A stretch of DNA of 64,000 nt, from the NCBI GenBank assembly GCA_021464245.1, contig JADCRB010000017.1, positions 213,385 to 277,384 of the forward strand, given 5' to 3'. The stretch comes from Carallia brachiata. Lineage: Eukaryota; Streptophyta; Magnoliopsida; Malpighiales; Rhizophoraceae. This document shows positions 1-11,500 of the stretch, in pieces. The position numbers and the translations under genes are program-made. Each line of letters opens with the position of its first letter. Position 1 is the first letter of the stretch. Under the pieces are notes generated by a model. That model was not told the origin of the DNA. It saw only the letters and a program-made list of their open reading frames with translations, and made no database searches.

Positions 1-811
1 TTGGTCGAAGATCTCGCATGGGATTCGTGCAATTCTTGCCTCTCCTCGGCACTTGATATGCTCACTGTTTCCTTTAACATGTTCTTGTCAACGAGAGGTG
101 AACTGGGTGTGTTTGGGTTCCTGTTTTCAGTGTCTTCTCTAAAGTTGTGTGCAGCTTTGGAATTGGACACTTTGGCTTTAAGGGTCTGTGGATTTGGAAT
201 TTCTGGTTTCTCACCTACCATCTCTGCAGAAAAAAGAGGAACTTTTCGCTTGAATTGAATGCATTGAAACAATAGAACCGATTGCTTGGCTTTCACTTTG
301 GAGAATGTACTGAAATTCAATTATATATATATACCTGCGACTTCTGTCCCTGAAGGGAAGCACTTCGGATATACTAACCGATCTTAGAAATTTCACCTGA
401 AGAGAAACAAGCCCATTAAGCCAATTTGGCCTGAATTGGTGCTAGTGAAGGCATCCAAATTAAATGAAAAACAAGTAAAAACCTTTAAATTGCGTGTTGA
501 TTTTAGATAATCTTCAGCAGTCTTTGGATGCCTGCAGTCTGCAACAATTAAACGAACAAAAGGTTATTTTCCTGGATGCCAAACAAGAAGCAATTGAACT
601 TCTCAAAACAACAGAGAGAAAGAGAGAGAGAGAGAGAGGGAGGATTGAAAAGGGTCAAACCGGGTTTGCAGAACCAAGAATCGACATCGATGGGTGGGTC
701 GTCCGGGGCAGAGAAATCGACCCACTGAGGCGCACCCAAGTCCTCGTAGTTGTCATCCACGACAAACACAGAGTCAATGTTGTTCCAGTCAATGGTTTCT
801 TCTGGCTCCAT
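1..811 (-). CDS. TPX2-like microtubule-associated protein, N-terminal two exons (partial)
   Basis: This is the 5' part of a gene that runs off the left edge. Exon 1 is 811-661: ATG at 811, 50 codons plus one base, donor GT at 660-659. Exon 2 begins at 223 after a CTGCAG acceptor and stays open to base 1. The split codon G+AG gives Glu, so the frame is kept across the junction. Residues about 15-33 read VFVVDDNYEDLGAPQWVDF, resembling the acidic/aromatic N-terminal motif of plant TPX2-like proteins. Exon 2 contains ENRNPN, like the ENKDPN stretch of that family. Family members bind spindle microtubules and activate Aurora kinase; that role is inferred from the family only, because the TPX2 repeat domains lie outside the window. 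The intron holds an AG-repeat run at about 610-640. An AG at 827-826 upstream of the ATG could be an acceptor for a 5'-UTR intron. Any other protein sharing this N-terminal motif would also fit. Confidence 0.55.
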
Positions 812-1151
812 TCCTTTTCAATTTCCTGCAAAAGATACACCCCAAAGGAAAAAAAAAAAAAGATGTGAGATTTTATTGCTTCACAAGTAGAATTGCAATA
901 GAAACGCAACCTAAAAATAGAAAAAATCTCTGGTGAGGTTTGCAGTGCAATTTGGAAACACTGGGAGAGCCTGGTGGTGGTGTTTGGGGAAGAGAGAAGG
1001 GGATTTTTGGCAGAGACTGTGAAGGCAGGCAATTTTGTTATTGTAAGGGGATTTTGTAAGGTCAAGAAATAGGTGGCAGCTGTTTGAAAACCCTTTTTCG
1101 ACCGTTGGAGGCATTTATTACCTTTTTCCGGCCTGTTTGGCATTTATTTCT

Positions 1152-2350
1152 TTAAGCCCCGTTTGGTTTATTTTTTACAAAAAAAAAAAAAAAAACAGAA
1201 AAGATGTGGGAGAGGGGAGGGAGGGGATGGAAAAGGGAAAAGTGTTTTTTAAAGAAAAAAACAAATTAGGAAAATAATAAAAAATACTTTCTCATTTTAT
1301 TTTTCACTTTTTTTTCTATATTTTTTCTTACAATTTTTTCTCTCTCTATCCACTATCTTTACCATATCTCTCTTTACTCATTGTCTCTCTATCCCTCTAT
1401 ATTTTTTCTCTGTCTACTCTTTCTCTCTCTACCCTCTCTCTCTTCTTTTTCTCTCTGTACTCATTCTTTCTCTACCCTTTCTCTCCTTTTTCTCTCTTTA
1501 TTGTTCTCTCTGCTCATTCTCCTTCTACCCAATCTCTCTATCATTTTTCTCCCTCAACCATTCTCTCTACTCATTCTCTTTCTATCCTCTCTATCTCTCT
1601 CTCTCTCTCTCTTCTCTCTCTATACCATTCTCTATCCACTCACTCTCTCTCCTTTTTTCTTGCTCTACCATTCTCTCTACTCATTCTCTCTCTACCCTCT
1701 CTTTCTCTCTCTCTCTCTCTTTTCTCTCTACCATTCTCCGTCTACCCACGCTCTCTCTCTTTTTTCTCTCTCTGCCCTCTCTCTCCTTTTTCTCTCTCTA
1801 CTATTTTCTCTATGCATTCTCTCTTTACCCAGACTCTATTTCCTTTTTCTTGCTTTATTAGTCTCTTTACTCATTATCTTTCTACCCTCTCTTTTTATCA
1901 TTCTCTTTACTCATTGTTTCTCTACCATCTCTCTCTTTTCTCTCTTTGTCATTCTCTCTACTCATTTTCTCTCTACCCTCTCTATCTCTCATTTTTCTCT
2001 CTCTACCATTCTGTTTACTCATTCTTTCTCTACCCTTTCTCTCTCTTTTCTCTCTCTGCCATTCTCTCTACTCATTCTCTTTCTACCCTCTTTCTCTCTC
2101 ATTTTTCTCATTCTACCATTTTCTCTACTTATTCTCTTTCTACCCCCTCTCTCTCTCTCTCTTTCCTATTCCTCTCTCTCTATTCATACTATTTTTATTA
2201 TTTCTCTCAGTATCCTTTTTCTATCCACTTTTTTATTCTTATAAAAAAATGATAGTAACAAATACAAAAATTCAGCAAATAGTAAAAATAAAAAAATAAA
2301 AAATAAAAAATAGAAATAAAAAATTAACAGCGTATCCGAACGCGGCCTTA
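1152..2350. mobile_element. PIF/Harbinger-like non-autonomous element, TTA target duplication
   Basis: The ends are inverted: AGCCCCGTTTGGTTT at 1155-1169 against the reverse complement of 2333-2347 (GGCCGCGTTCGGATA), 10 of 15 matching without gaps. They are flanked by a 3-bp TTA on each side (1152-1154 and 2348-2350). Three-base TTA/TAA duplications and a GTTTGG core near the terminus are typical of PIF/Harbinger and Tourist elements. There is no transposase frame. The inside is an A/T-rich flank plus a very long pyrimidine minisatellite. The element begins about 340 bp upstream of the TPX2-like start codon, so it sits in or near that promoter. Confidence 0.6.
1335..2240 (+). repeat. polypyrimidine minisatellite, about 55-bp unit
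   Basis: About 0.9 kb of the plus strand is nearly all C and T. A loose unit recurs, containing CTACTCATTCTC followed by CTCTCTACC and a TCTCTC run. Copies of the ACTCATT core fall near 1455, 1510, 1566, 1676, 1866, 1908, 1956, 2013, 2065 and 2125, mostly 50-60 bp apart. The long open frames across it are Ser/Leu/Phe-rich translation of the repeat, not genes. Mirror-symmetric purine/pyrimidine DNA of this length could form triplex (H-DNA). Confidence 0.85.
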
Positions 2351-4680
2351 ACTTTTATATTCTTGTTCCCTTCTCCCTCTTTCATTTTTTGTTTTTGGCT
2401 AAAACAAGGCTTATAAATTATGAACTATCCCTCCATCGGCTCAAAAATAATTTTATCGCATTCAATATTCTTGATGAGAATTTTCTTTCGAACAAATCTC
2501 AAGTTGGTATTACACTCAGGTTTAAAGGTGTGCTTTGATTTTAACGCTAACATTTAGTAGAATGAGATTGTGTCATTGAATGTAATGTGTTCAAATCAGA
2601 ATTTCCCCATAAGTCTTGTGCCTAACCCAGATGATTGCATGCTCCGTTGTATCCTGCCAAGCCTATCGGATTTTCCTTTTTCTTTATTCTTTGATTGTTG
2701 ATTGAAGCATCAAACAAGAAGAGGTTAAATAGTGAATTGTCTTTTGTTCGTAACAATATTAACTTTTTTTTTTACTTGCCTTCTGGCTGACTGAAAACAT
2801 TTAGCTGCTATGTCGAGAATATTTATTTTCCATTTTTTTTTCTGTCCATTAAAAAATCCATTGTTCCACCATTTTATTAATTCAAATTATAACGTTAAAA
2901 AAAACTGAGACAAATGCTCTGACTTGGATGCCAATTTCTTTGACTCGCTTAATTCCAATCTGGACTGCCATAAGCCTTTTATTCGTCAATACTCAATGGC
3001 TTTGCCTCGGTGGCTATCTAAATTGAATTGTGTTAAGACACTCAGATATTTTCAAGGACGTTGTTACATGCACCGAGCTAGTGCGGTGCACCGCTCACCT
3101 AGTATGAATATTATATTATTTTTTAAAAAATTAAAAATTAAATTTAGATAAATATTTGTTTTAAAATATAATGTGTAGATATTATATGAAATTTTTTATA
3201 ATTTTTTTCATTTAAATTTTTTTAATAAATTAAAAAAAATAATTATTATATTTATGTGTTTATAAATATATACTTAACATTTTTATATTTTTAAATAGTT
3301 TAAAAAAGAAAAATGTTTAATAGACTGGTAAAGTGGAGAAATGGAGAAAGGAGGAGAGGAAGAGCACAGATACAAAGCGGCGGGACTGATAATGGGATTC
3401 ACAGACTTTTATAAAAGCGCACGGTTTTAAATGCAGAAATTTTAGCTCTAAAAATTGTTTGAATACTAATAACTGTAATTTTTAATAATAATATAAATAT
3501 TTAAATAATAAAAATAAAAAATAAAATTTTATTATTAAAAATATAAATATTGTTACTTAAAATTAAAAATTTATTACTTTTTAGATACTTTTTCGAATTA
3601 AAAAACATCCAACTCCAAAACTTTTCCCTAAACATATATTTTGTATATAATGATTAAGATTAATGTGTAAAATGTAAAGAAAAAAAAATTAACATGTAAC
3701 AAGCCCAAATTCAATATGTAACCCACCGAGATAAAAGAAAGTGAATTTACAGTCTTAACATCCGACAATTACTTTACTTGTCCTATTGAAAAAATGACAT
3801 GAATAAGGGGATGATTGCAGTGAAGTCCCAATCTAGTTACTAACCCATATTGAACGGCATGCTAGCAGTTAATTGTCCATTATTATTTTATTTGAATTTT
3901 CTTTTTGTTATTTGAAATGTTGGTCTCATTGGAGATACACCGATATATCATATTGATGGCTTAATTATTGGTAGTCTCATTTGGGATTATATCAATGAAA
4001 ATCTCCCTGTCTTCCGGTTTTCATAGACTTAATGGCTTATTTGGAGTGAAAAGGATATATAGAATTCATTCTATCAACTTATTGTTCGTTTGGTATTATA
4101 GTTTTTGAATTGCAAAAATTCAAATGAATTTACATACTTAAAAAATATATTAATGTGATATAATTAAATAATTCTCAAAAAGTATGTGACAATAAGGTGT
4201 GTTGAAGAATCCTATAATGTGGTCTGGTTGTAATAAATTACATCTACAGATACAAAAATATACAAGGATTATAATCTTTTTATTGCATTGTTATATCATG
4301 TGCAACTTAATTTTAATACATATACTAGACATTGTCTTACAAATAAAATAATTATATTGCAACAACATAAAACTTCTAATTTGACAATGATGATTGCCAA
4401 AATCTTACTTTTATTAAAATCAAATTTCTATAATTATAAGATTTTCTAATACAAATAATTGACCCAGTTAGCAGTACTTGAAGCGACGAATAAATTTACA
4501 TCATCTTAACGTACATTTACAAGTGCAATCGTCCGCACAATATTAAAACTCCGAGAAAATTCTTGCAAAACCAAAGCCAAACTTTATAAAGAAGTTAATC
4601 AAACAAGAAGCAATTGTAAGCATGCGGATATCTACATCATATAAAAGAAACTAAAATAGGGAAATTTCCTTCCAACTTCC
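2351..4680. other. AT-rich intergenic DNA, no gene seen
   Basis: No convincing coding sequence was found. A tRNA-like stretch near 2570-2640 (GTGTTCAAATCAG followed by a C run) may be an old SINE. At 3080-3110 a GC-rich patch contains the perfect 12-bp palindrome GCGGTGCACCGC. From 3420 to 3640 the sequence is almost pure A/T with internal repeats. Nothing else stands out. Confidence 0.5.
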
Positions 4681-4689
4681 AAGTCCCGC

Positions 4690-4833
4690 ATGGGTTACTG
4701 CTGACCGCTGAGAAAGGCAACTTTTCATTAATATAGACAAAATCAGTAGGTGGGGTTCAAATCCACCAAATCTCACTTCCCCCTCTCAAATACTCATTAA
4801 GATTCTTATAGACAAAAAAAAAAAAAAATCTCA
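4690..4833 (+). mobile_element. SINE, CTTGTAAAC-tail family, copy 1 (diverged)
   Basis: A box-B-like motif (GGTTCAAATCC) is followed by CTCACTTCCCCC, a TTCTTATAGAC segment and a 15-base A run. The same order is seen in the copy at 45441-45546. The 5' limit is uncertain and no target duplication was found. Confidence 0.5.
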
Positions 4834-5038
4834 TTTATCACGCTCTCACTAATATCCTATTTGTTTGGCAATTTAAAATGATCATGCTTAAAGATTAATA
4901 CATTAACTATTATTGTCCAATCACATTTATAGTACCATTACCAAGTTGAAATCCCTAAAAAGCTTATACTAACGGTAGTATTGCATGCGCATGGGCCTTG
5001 ACACAAGATAACAAAATTTGAGTTTCATACTTCTCCGA

Positions 5039-5172
5039 TAACTAGTTAGGATATTTTAGTTGGAACTTCTTAATTTTGTGTTCGATTATTCATTACTCTG
5101 CTCTCTTTTCTCTCTCTCTCTCTCTCTCTGTTTTTTTTTAATACTTTGTGGTCTTTCCTTGTAAACAAAAAA
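5039..5172 (+). mobile_element. SINE, CTTGTAAAC-tail family, copy 2
   Basis: A box-A-like start (ACTAGTTAGGA) is followed about 35 bp later by a box-B-like GTGTTCGATTATTC, then a CT microsatellite (about 5100-5129), a T run, and the family tail CCTTGTAAACAAAAAAA. The CT run appears to be an expansion inside the SINE body. No clear target duplication. Confidence 0.45.
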
Positions 5173-5174
5173 AT

Positions 5175-8100
5175 AGATCAATTACAATCATCAGCCTTGC
5201 CAAGCGTAATTACTAATTTGTCTAATTAATTGGCTGTATATTACTTTTAGTTTGATCAATGTGATTGGACTATCAAACTTGATATGTTTAACGTTATAAT
5301 TTATCACACTAGGTTCTACTTGTTAAATGGTGATGCTTAAAATTAAATTAAAATTATCGATACATGTTTCCATGATATCACTGTAAAGAAGATTGAGTAT
5401 GAGATAAGGCATATAACGCAATCCTCCTTTTTTCAGTCTCGTTGTCCTTTGCTTCATAATTGATTTGCTAGAGCCTTATGACTTGGGAATGGCAAAATAT
5501 TGACACTGTGTTGTGTTTGAATAAGAAAGTATGGAAAAAGAAAGAGAGCAAATAGGGAGGTGAAGAAAGTCTTGTGTTTGTCAATAGGCAATGAGAGGGT
5601 CAAAAACAAAAAATTTTTTGTTTGAGAAAAAAATAAAAATAAGAAAAGTAATGCGTATGACAATATAAATTTTACTTTTCATAATAAAACTATTATATTG
5701 CATATAATATGCATAATAAAGTCATCTAATATGAATGGTAAGGGGAATCAACAATTTTCCTTCATTTTGGATGAAAGAATTTGGTAGATAAAAAAAAAAT
5801 AATGCTCATTTCTCTTAAAAACATTTCTCAATCACAATGATCAATTATGTCCCTTATATTTCTCTCTCCCTCTTTTTTTCTCCCGCTCTTTAACAATATA
5901 AGAGAGCGAATGTGGGAGCACAAGAGAGGATCAGAGTGTCAACTTGTGATCGGTGAGAAGGAGGCCGGTGGGATAGTTGGGATTTTATTGCAAAGCCTTT
6001 CCGAGGAATGCCAATGCCAATGCATGCAGGTGAATTAGGCCGAAATGTGACCGACCCAGAAAAAACAATGGACGGTTGCACATATTTAATTACAGAACAT
6101 GGAGGCTGGCATGCTTCATTTTTAGGTACCCATGTAATTAAATATTGAGTTCAACACCCAATTGTTTCTTCTGGTGTTAGAAATGAGAAAATAAGGTCAT
6201 ACCTTACGGATTTATAAAAAAAAATTGTGTCGCTTTATCGTATACACTATCGTTATATTAAATTACCTAAACAACATACTCTTGAAGCTCAACAAAAATC
6301 ACAAAATCACTTCCAACCGTATCGATACATATGTACATTAAATCCAATAAATATTTTGCGAAATTTACGAACTCTTCAATTATTAGACCACCGCAATAAC
6401 CAGTGGCTCACCCAATTTTTTCTCAGTACGATTGAACACCACCATCACTCTTGGTTCATTTCGCGACCACTTCTGCTTTGGTGGTTTTTAAATTGCCCCT
6501 CGGCAGAAAGGGTGAACACAAATGCCCAATTTATGAGTCAAAAGTCTTACTTCTGGTTTCTTTTCGGTGTTTACACGATGTCTTTTGCATTTAAAGATCT
6601 TTTACATAACTTTTCCTACGTACAAATCATAATTTAAGATGCTCCTTAATTATTTTTTTTTAAAAACATCTCTTTAATTCTAATTAACTTTAATGTTCAG
6701 GTCATATGCATATTTTTTCCAGAAGAACTGTTACAATCTAAGTATTGGTAGCTGCAGTATTGGCTTAAAACGTAAAAAAAGCATTGGCAACTGCAGTAGA
6801 ATTCGATCTATGATCTGCATCTTTGATTTACACATAAAACGATAAAATTGCATCAATTTAACACATTTTAGACATCATCTCATATAATTCAGTGTCATGA
6901 TCTCATTATTAATTTAGAATTTTTTTTAAACATATAATTATAATTTACGAAAAAACTACAATACGTAAATGGGCAGTCAATAATTATAATAGAGTAATCA
7001 AAAAGGATGGATGGACAGGGAAGGGAGGCAGACAGGCGGGGTCCTGTTTTTCTCTTTTGAAAGAAATTTATGATGTGCAAATATGTAAAATAGAATGTAC
7101 AAATGAGTGTAACATGATATTCACCCCAAATTTTCTAACTTAATTGTTTGTACTTTATAGAATAGAGCTAAAGTCGCTCAGAAACTATATCCTTCTTGTT
7201 TGCCTTCTATCCAAGAGTTCTATTTAATTGGACTCTTCACTTTAAAATAATATCTTTTTATAGATACTAAATTTGCTATATTATTTTTGTTAGAGAAACA
7301 AGAACCATTATAAATATATAAGTTATAGGCTTTGTGAACTAACGCCAGAGTTACCTCTCATTTTTTATGACTTGTTCAACCACTTTCATAAGAATAAACC
7401 CACGACTCGAATATCAACAGAACAAAGCGAGATTTCATCATTAGAGATCTCAGCGTATCCAGTCTAAAATCAACACCAGTTAAACTTTTACCAACCATTG
7501 GATCACTTAGCAAATGTCAAGAGATAGTACAGACATGAAGACTCGAACCTGAATTGGTAACGTGAAAATATGTCAACTCACTAATAAATTATTATCTCGA
7601 GTGATGAATTAACTACATTCATCGGTGATAAAGCTCATTAATTAAATAGTACATAATGGTATCTTTGTTTTGTTATAGAAAAGTAGGTAAAGAAAGAATT
7701 TATAATCATTATTCTGTTAATTTTTTATCACCTTTTTTTTCTTAATTTTATCTATTTATCCAGCCAACTTATTTTTCTCATCACTTATTTTTCACAAATT
7801 ATGATTTATTTTTTTTATTTTTTCTCACAACTTTATCTACTTATCTAAATAACTTATTTCCCTTATTAGTTTTTCTCTTAAAAATTACTATCATTTTATT
7901 TTACACTTTATTTCTCATAAATTTTTCTATTTATCTAAATAATTTTATTTTTTCATAATATTTTTTTATTCCTTTCTTTCTACGTCTTTTTTCTCACTCC
8001 AAGGACACCGTAAGAGTTGGTACAAATTAGTGAATTACAAAGAGTATTACCCAACGCGCCGGAAAAAAACGAAAGAAAAAGGAAAACTTAAAATGGAAGG
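5175..8100. other. AT-rich intergenic DNA, no gene seen
   Basis: Short open frames here (for example 6227-6637) have no recognisable domain, no splice context and A/T-driven composition. A diverged dispersed repeat occupies 7360-7620. The stretch 7680-7990 is T-rich and contains repeated TTTTTCTCA/TTTATCTA motifs. Confidence 0.5.
7360..7620. repeat. diverged dispersed repeat shared with 39520-39790
   Basis: The order of motifs matches the region near 39530: CTCATTT, then an AACCAC-T-CATAA segment, AATATCA, a GAGATT motif, and GTCA-G-CA-ATGTCA, ending in a GAACC or CAAATTTGGGTCACC stretch. On the minus strand it contains TATTCGAGTCGTGGG, which resembles a tRNA box B, so an old SINE is possible. 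Confidence 0.35.
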
Positions 8101-8149
8101 AAAAAGACTCTAAATTTTGTGAGGCAAGAGTGGAGCCAAATTTAAAGAA

Positions 8150-8583
8150 AAGTGCCACCGCAAACACAAACTCTCAAGGTGGCGGCCTCTGCCTCTGCAT
8201 CAGGCCTCTGTTGCCGCCGCGCATCAGCTTCTCATTCATCCACTATTCATTCATTTTCCCCGCCTTCGCCAATTGCCCATAAAAATCCAGACGCCGTGCC
8301 ACATCAAGCAAAACAAAGCAACAATCTCACACACACTCTCTCTCTCTCGAACATTTTGTAGCCTTGAAATTATCGCCCGTCCTCCTACACACACACACAC
8401 ATATAAACACACAATCTCTCTATCTTTTTTTCGCTCTGGTACATGTAGTTGTCATCTAAATAGGATTGGTCTCCCCCTCTCTCTGCAACAACTTGGCTCT
8501 TTGTTTGTTGAAGAAGAAGAAGAAGAAGAAGAAAGCTGGTGGCTGTTGGGCTGCAGGGAAGTGGAAGTGGGTTGGGGGGGGGG
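8150..8583 (+). promoter_or_regulatory. LPAT2 5' leader/promoter region with microsatellites and a start-stop uORF
   Basis: This region lies just upstream of the LPAT2 start codon. It is C/T-rich and holds a CT run (about 8336-8349), a CA run (8389-8400), a TATAAA at about 8402 and a GAA run (about 8509-8533). In the whole leader the only ATG before the LPAT2 start is at 8443-8445, and the very next codon is TAG (8446-8448). That is a minimal AUG-stop uORF if transcription starts upstream of it. The transcription start itself cannot be fixed from sequence. Confidence 0.5.
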
Positions 8584-11500
8584 ATGGAGATCCCAGTTGC
8601 CGCTATCATCGTCCCTGTAGGCCTTATTTTCTTCGCTTCCGGCTTCGTCGTCAATCTCTTTCAGGTTTTCTCCCCCCAATAAAACCGCAATCTTGGAAAA
8701 TGAAAATAAGAAATGAAAAACATTTGCTTCTTCTTTTCCTTTTGCTCTACGATTCAATTCTAGAGCGGGCTAAATTTGGTTTACGTTTTCAGGCAGTTTG
8801 CTTTGTCCTCATCCGGCCGCTGTCAAAGAACTTGTACAGAATCATCAACAGATCACTAGCCGAATTGCTTTTTTTGGAACTCGTTTGGATCGTCGATTGG
8901 TGGGCTGCTGTCAAGGTCTTCTCTGCGCCTTCCCCTTGGCTCTTTCTTTCCTTTTTTTAGTTCATTCATAATATAATATTATTGACAGAATGACGATAAT
9001 AAAAAGATTCATTTAGCCAACCCCCACGCAATTAGATTGAGGCTTTGTTGTTCTTTGTTGTTTTCGACTTCTTCTTGGATTAGATATTTTCCTTTCGATG
9101 CGCATGCGGTGTTGATAATGATTAGACGGTTATGTGGGTATGCTGGTATCGTTGTTGTTGATGATTAGATGGTCTAATGTCTTGGTATCATCTTTTTTCC
9201 CAAGTTGAAGTGAATAACCAGTGCAGTTGGATTTCCAAAACCAGAGCTCACTTGACATCATTCCCCCCAAGTTCCTTAGTTCTCGCTATTGTTCTCCTTC
9301 CAACTTGCTTATACATGATGGGTTTGTGAAATGCGCGTTGTAGTTTTATTTTCGGATCATAGGAGTTCACTCAAGGTCAATCATTTCCCAAATTCCTCCT
9401 TTGTTCTAGTGTCTCTCACTTACCCTCCTTTTAACTTTCTGCACTATGGCGCCTTTTTTCTGAAATATTTACTGATACGCTACTAGGAATATGGAATACA
9501 TAGACTGCAGAATTTTCTTCTGACATTTGGGTTTGCATTTCAGTCCTTACACCCATGAGAAAGAGAATTTTAATCATTTGAATGATCATGGTTGCAGATC
9601 CAACTGTTTACAGATAAGGAGACCTACCGTTTGATGGGTAAGGCTAGCCTCTTGTCAACCTAGATGGTGGATGCTTGTTGTCGATATAATATCAGTCAAC
9701 TGATATATGCTAAGTGGATTGCTTGTTTTGTGAATTTTCAGGTAAAGAACATGCCCTTGTTGTATGCAACCACAGAAGTGACATTGATTGGCTTGTTGGA
9801 TGGGTGTTGGCCCAGGTGCAATATTGACACGACATTATGTTTGCACCTGTGACTGATAAGCAAAGTAACACATTTCAAAATTCCTATACACTCTTATGAA
9901 TAGGTGGAAATATATATAAAAACCAAAAATACAAACACACATACTCCGGCAAAAATATGTACTTCGATTGTAGGTACATATTTATTCATAAACTAGATGG
10001 ATACTAGTGAAACACCTATATACTCATATGGATGGGTGGAGACTTATATATAAACCAAGAAAAGTACAAACGCACATACTCGTGCAAAAATATGCACTTT
10101 GATTGTAGGTTCATATTTATTCATAAACTAGATGGATGCATTGATATAAGTATGCCAAGATGCAAGAATTTAGCTTGCTACAGAGGTGTACACATTTTTT
10201 TTTTTTTGGGGGTTATTGATGTGCTTTCAAACTTGATATTTCTGGTGTCATCTTTGGCTTTATTCAACTTAATTGCTTATTGAGATTTTATATCTGACAG
10301 CGGGCGGGATGCCTGGGAAGTGCATTAGCTGTTATGAAGAAATCATTAAAAGTCCTTCCAGTAAGTCTTTTATCTTACATTTTTTTGTGTGATTTCTGTG
10401 TTCAGTGAATTTTACCTGGTGGGGGATGGAGCTTTTGTCATTTTTATGGAATTGTGCATTTGTGTTTGCCTGGTTACTTGACCATTGACTTAATGTTAAA
10501 AGGATATATATCGAGAATAATTGGTTTGTGCAACCTACATTTTAGGTCATAGGTTGGTCCACGTGGTTCTCTGAGCACCTCTTCCTAGAACGAAGCTGGG
10601 CCAAGGATGAAAATACTCTAAAGGTAATGAGTGCATGGCTAATAAAGTTTTTTGTACCGTGTTTAGCTACATATGCATTAGCACAGCATATATTGCTCCA
10701 TACATATCAACTATATTTGTCTTTGCGTCATGTGTGGTCGGTGATCCCTTTCCGAATGATGTGGACTCTATCTGCAGTCAGGTTACAGAAGGCTGCAGGA
10801 CTTTCCTCGCCCATTTTTTTTGACTCTTTTTGTTGAAGGAACTCGGTTTACGCCGGCAAAGCTTTTAGCAGCTAAGGAGTATGCTGCTTCAACAGGGCTG
10901 CCCGTCCCTAGAAATGTTTTGATTCCTCGTACTAAGGTTGATTCGGAGCCCCATTTTGTTCTGTGAATTTGATTTTTTTTTTCTGCATTCAATATTTTTT
11001 GCATTCAATATTTTTTTACTAATTTTCAACACTTTGATCTCAATAAATATGATGGAAAAATATTTATGGGCATATGATTTTTTTTTATTGTCTCCACGTG
11101 TAATTTTTTGTGTGCAATTACATGCGTGTTTTGTGTAACCACAATGATAAAAAATGATACAAAAAGTATTACTATTTTTTTGTTGTACATTTTTTTATTT
11201 ATAATTACACAAAAAATGCTCGCGGTTGTATAAAAAAAAAGTATATGGACGTAATAAAAAAAAAATTATATGCCCGCCGTGTAATGGAGCTCAAAATAGG
11301 ATAATTGGTAAATACGATATGATCTGAACAATAGACAATAGGAGTGGGTGTTGTAATAAATTCCTTTATGTCAACGGGTAAGGACTCTGCAACCACCCCA
11401 CCCCCCGGCCAAAAAAAAACCCCGGCATGGTTGTTCCCAACAATGAAAAAGGAAGCAACCACCTGTTGTGTCTCTCTAACTCTGTTTCTTTCAATGTCCC

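Noticed and set aside
1381..2244. 287-codon open frame rich in Ser, Leu and Phe
   Set aside because: It is translation of the C/T minisatellite; other frames of the same tract are open too, and there is no sequence complexity.
3080..3100. GC-rich palindrome GCGGTGCACCGC
   Set aside because: Perfect but only 12 bp and isolated; no element borders found around it.
6227..6637. 136-codon open frame on the plus strand
   Set aside because: No domain, no conserved motif, no promoter or splice context; composition follows the local DNA.
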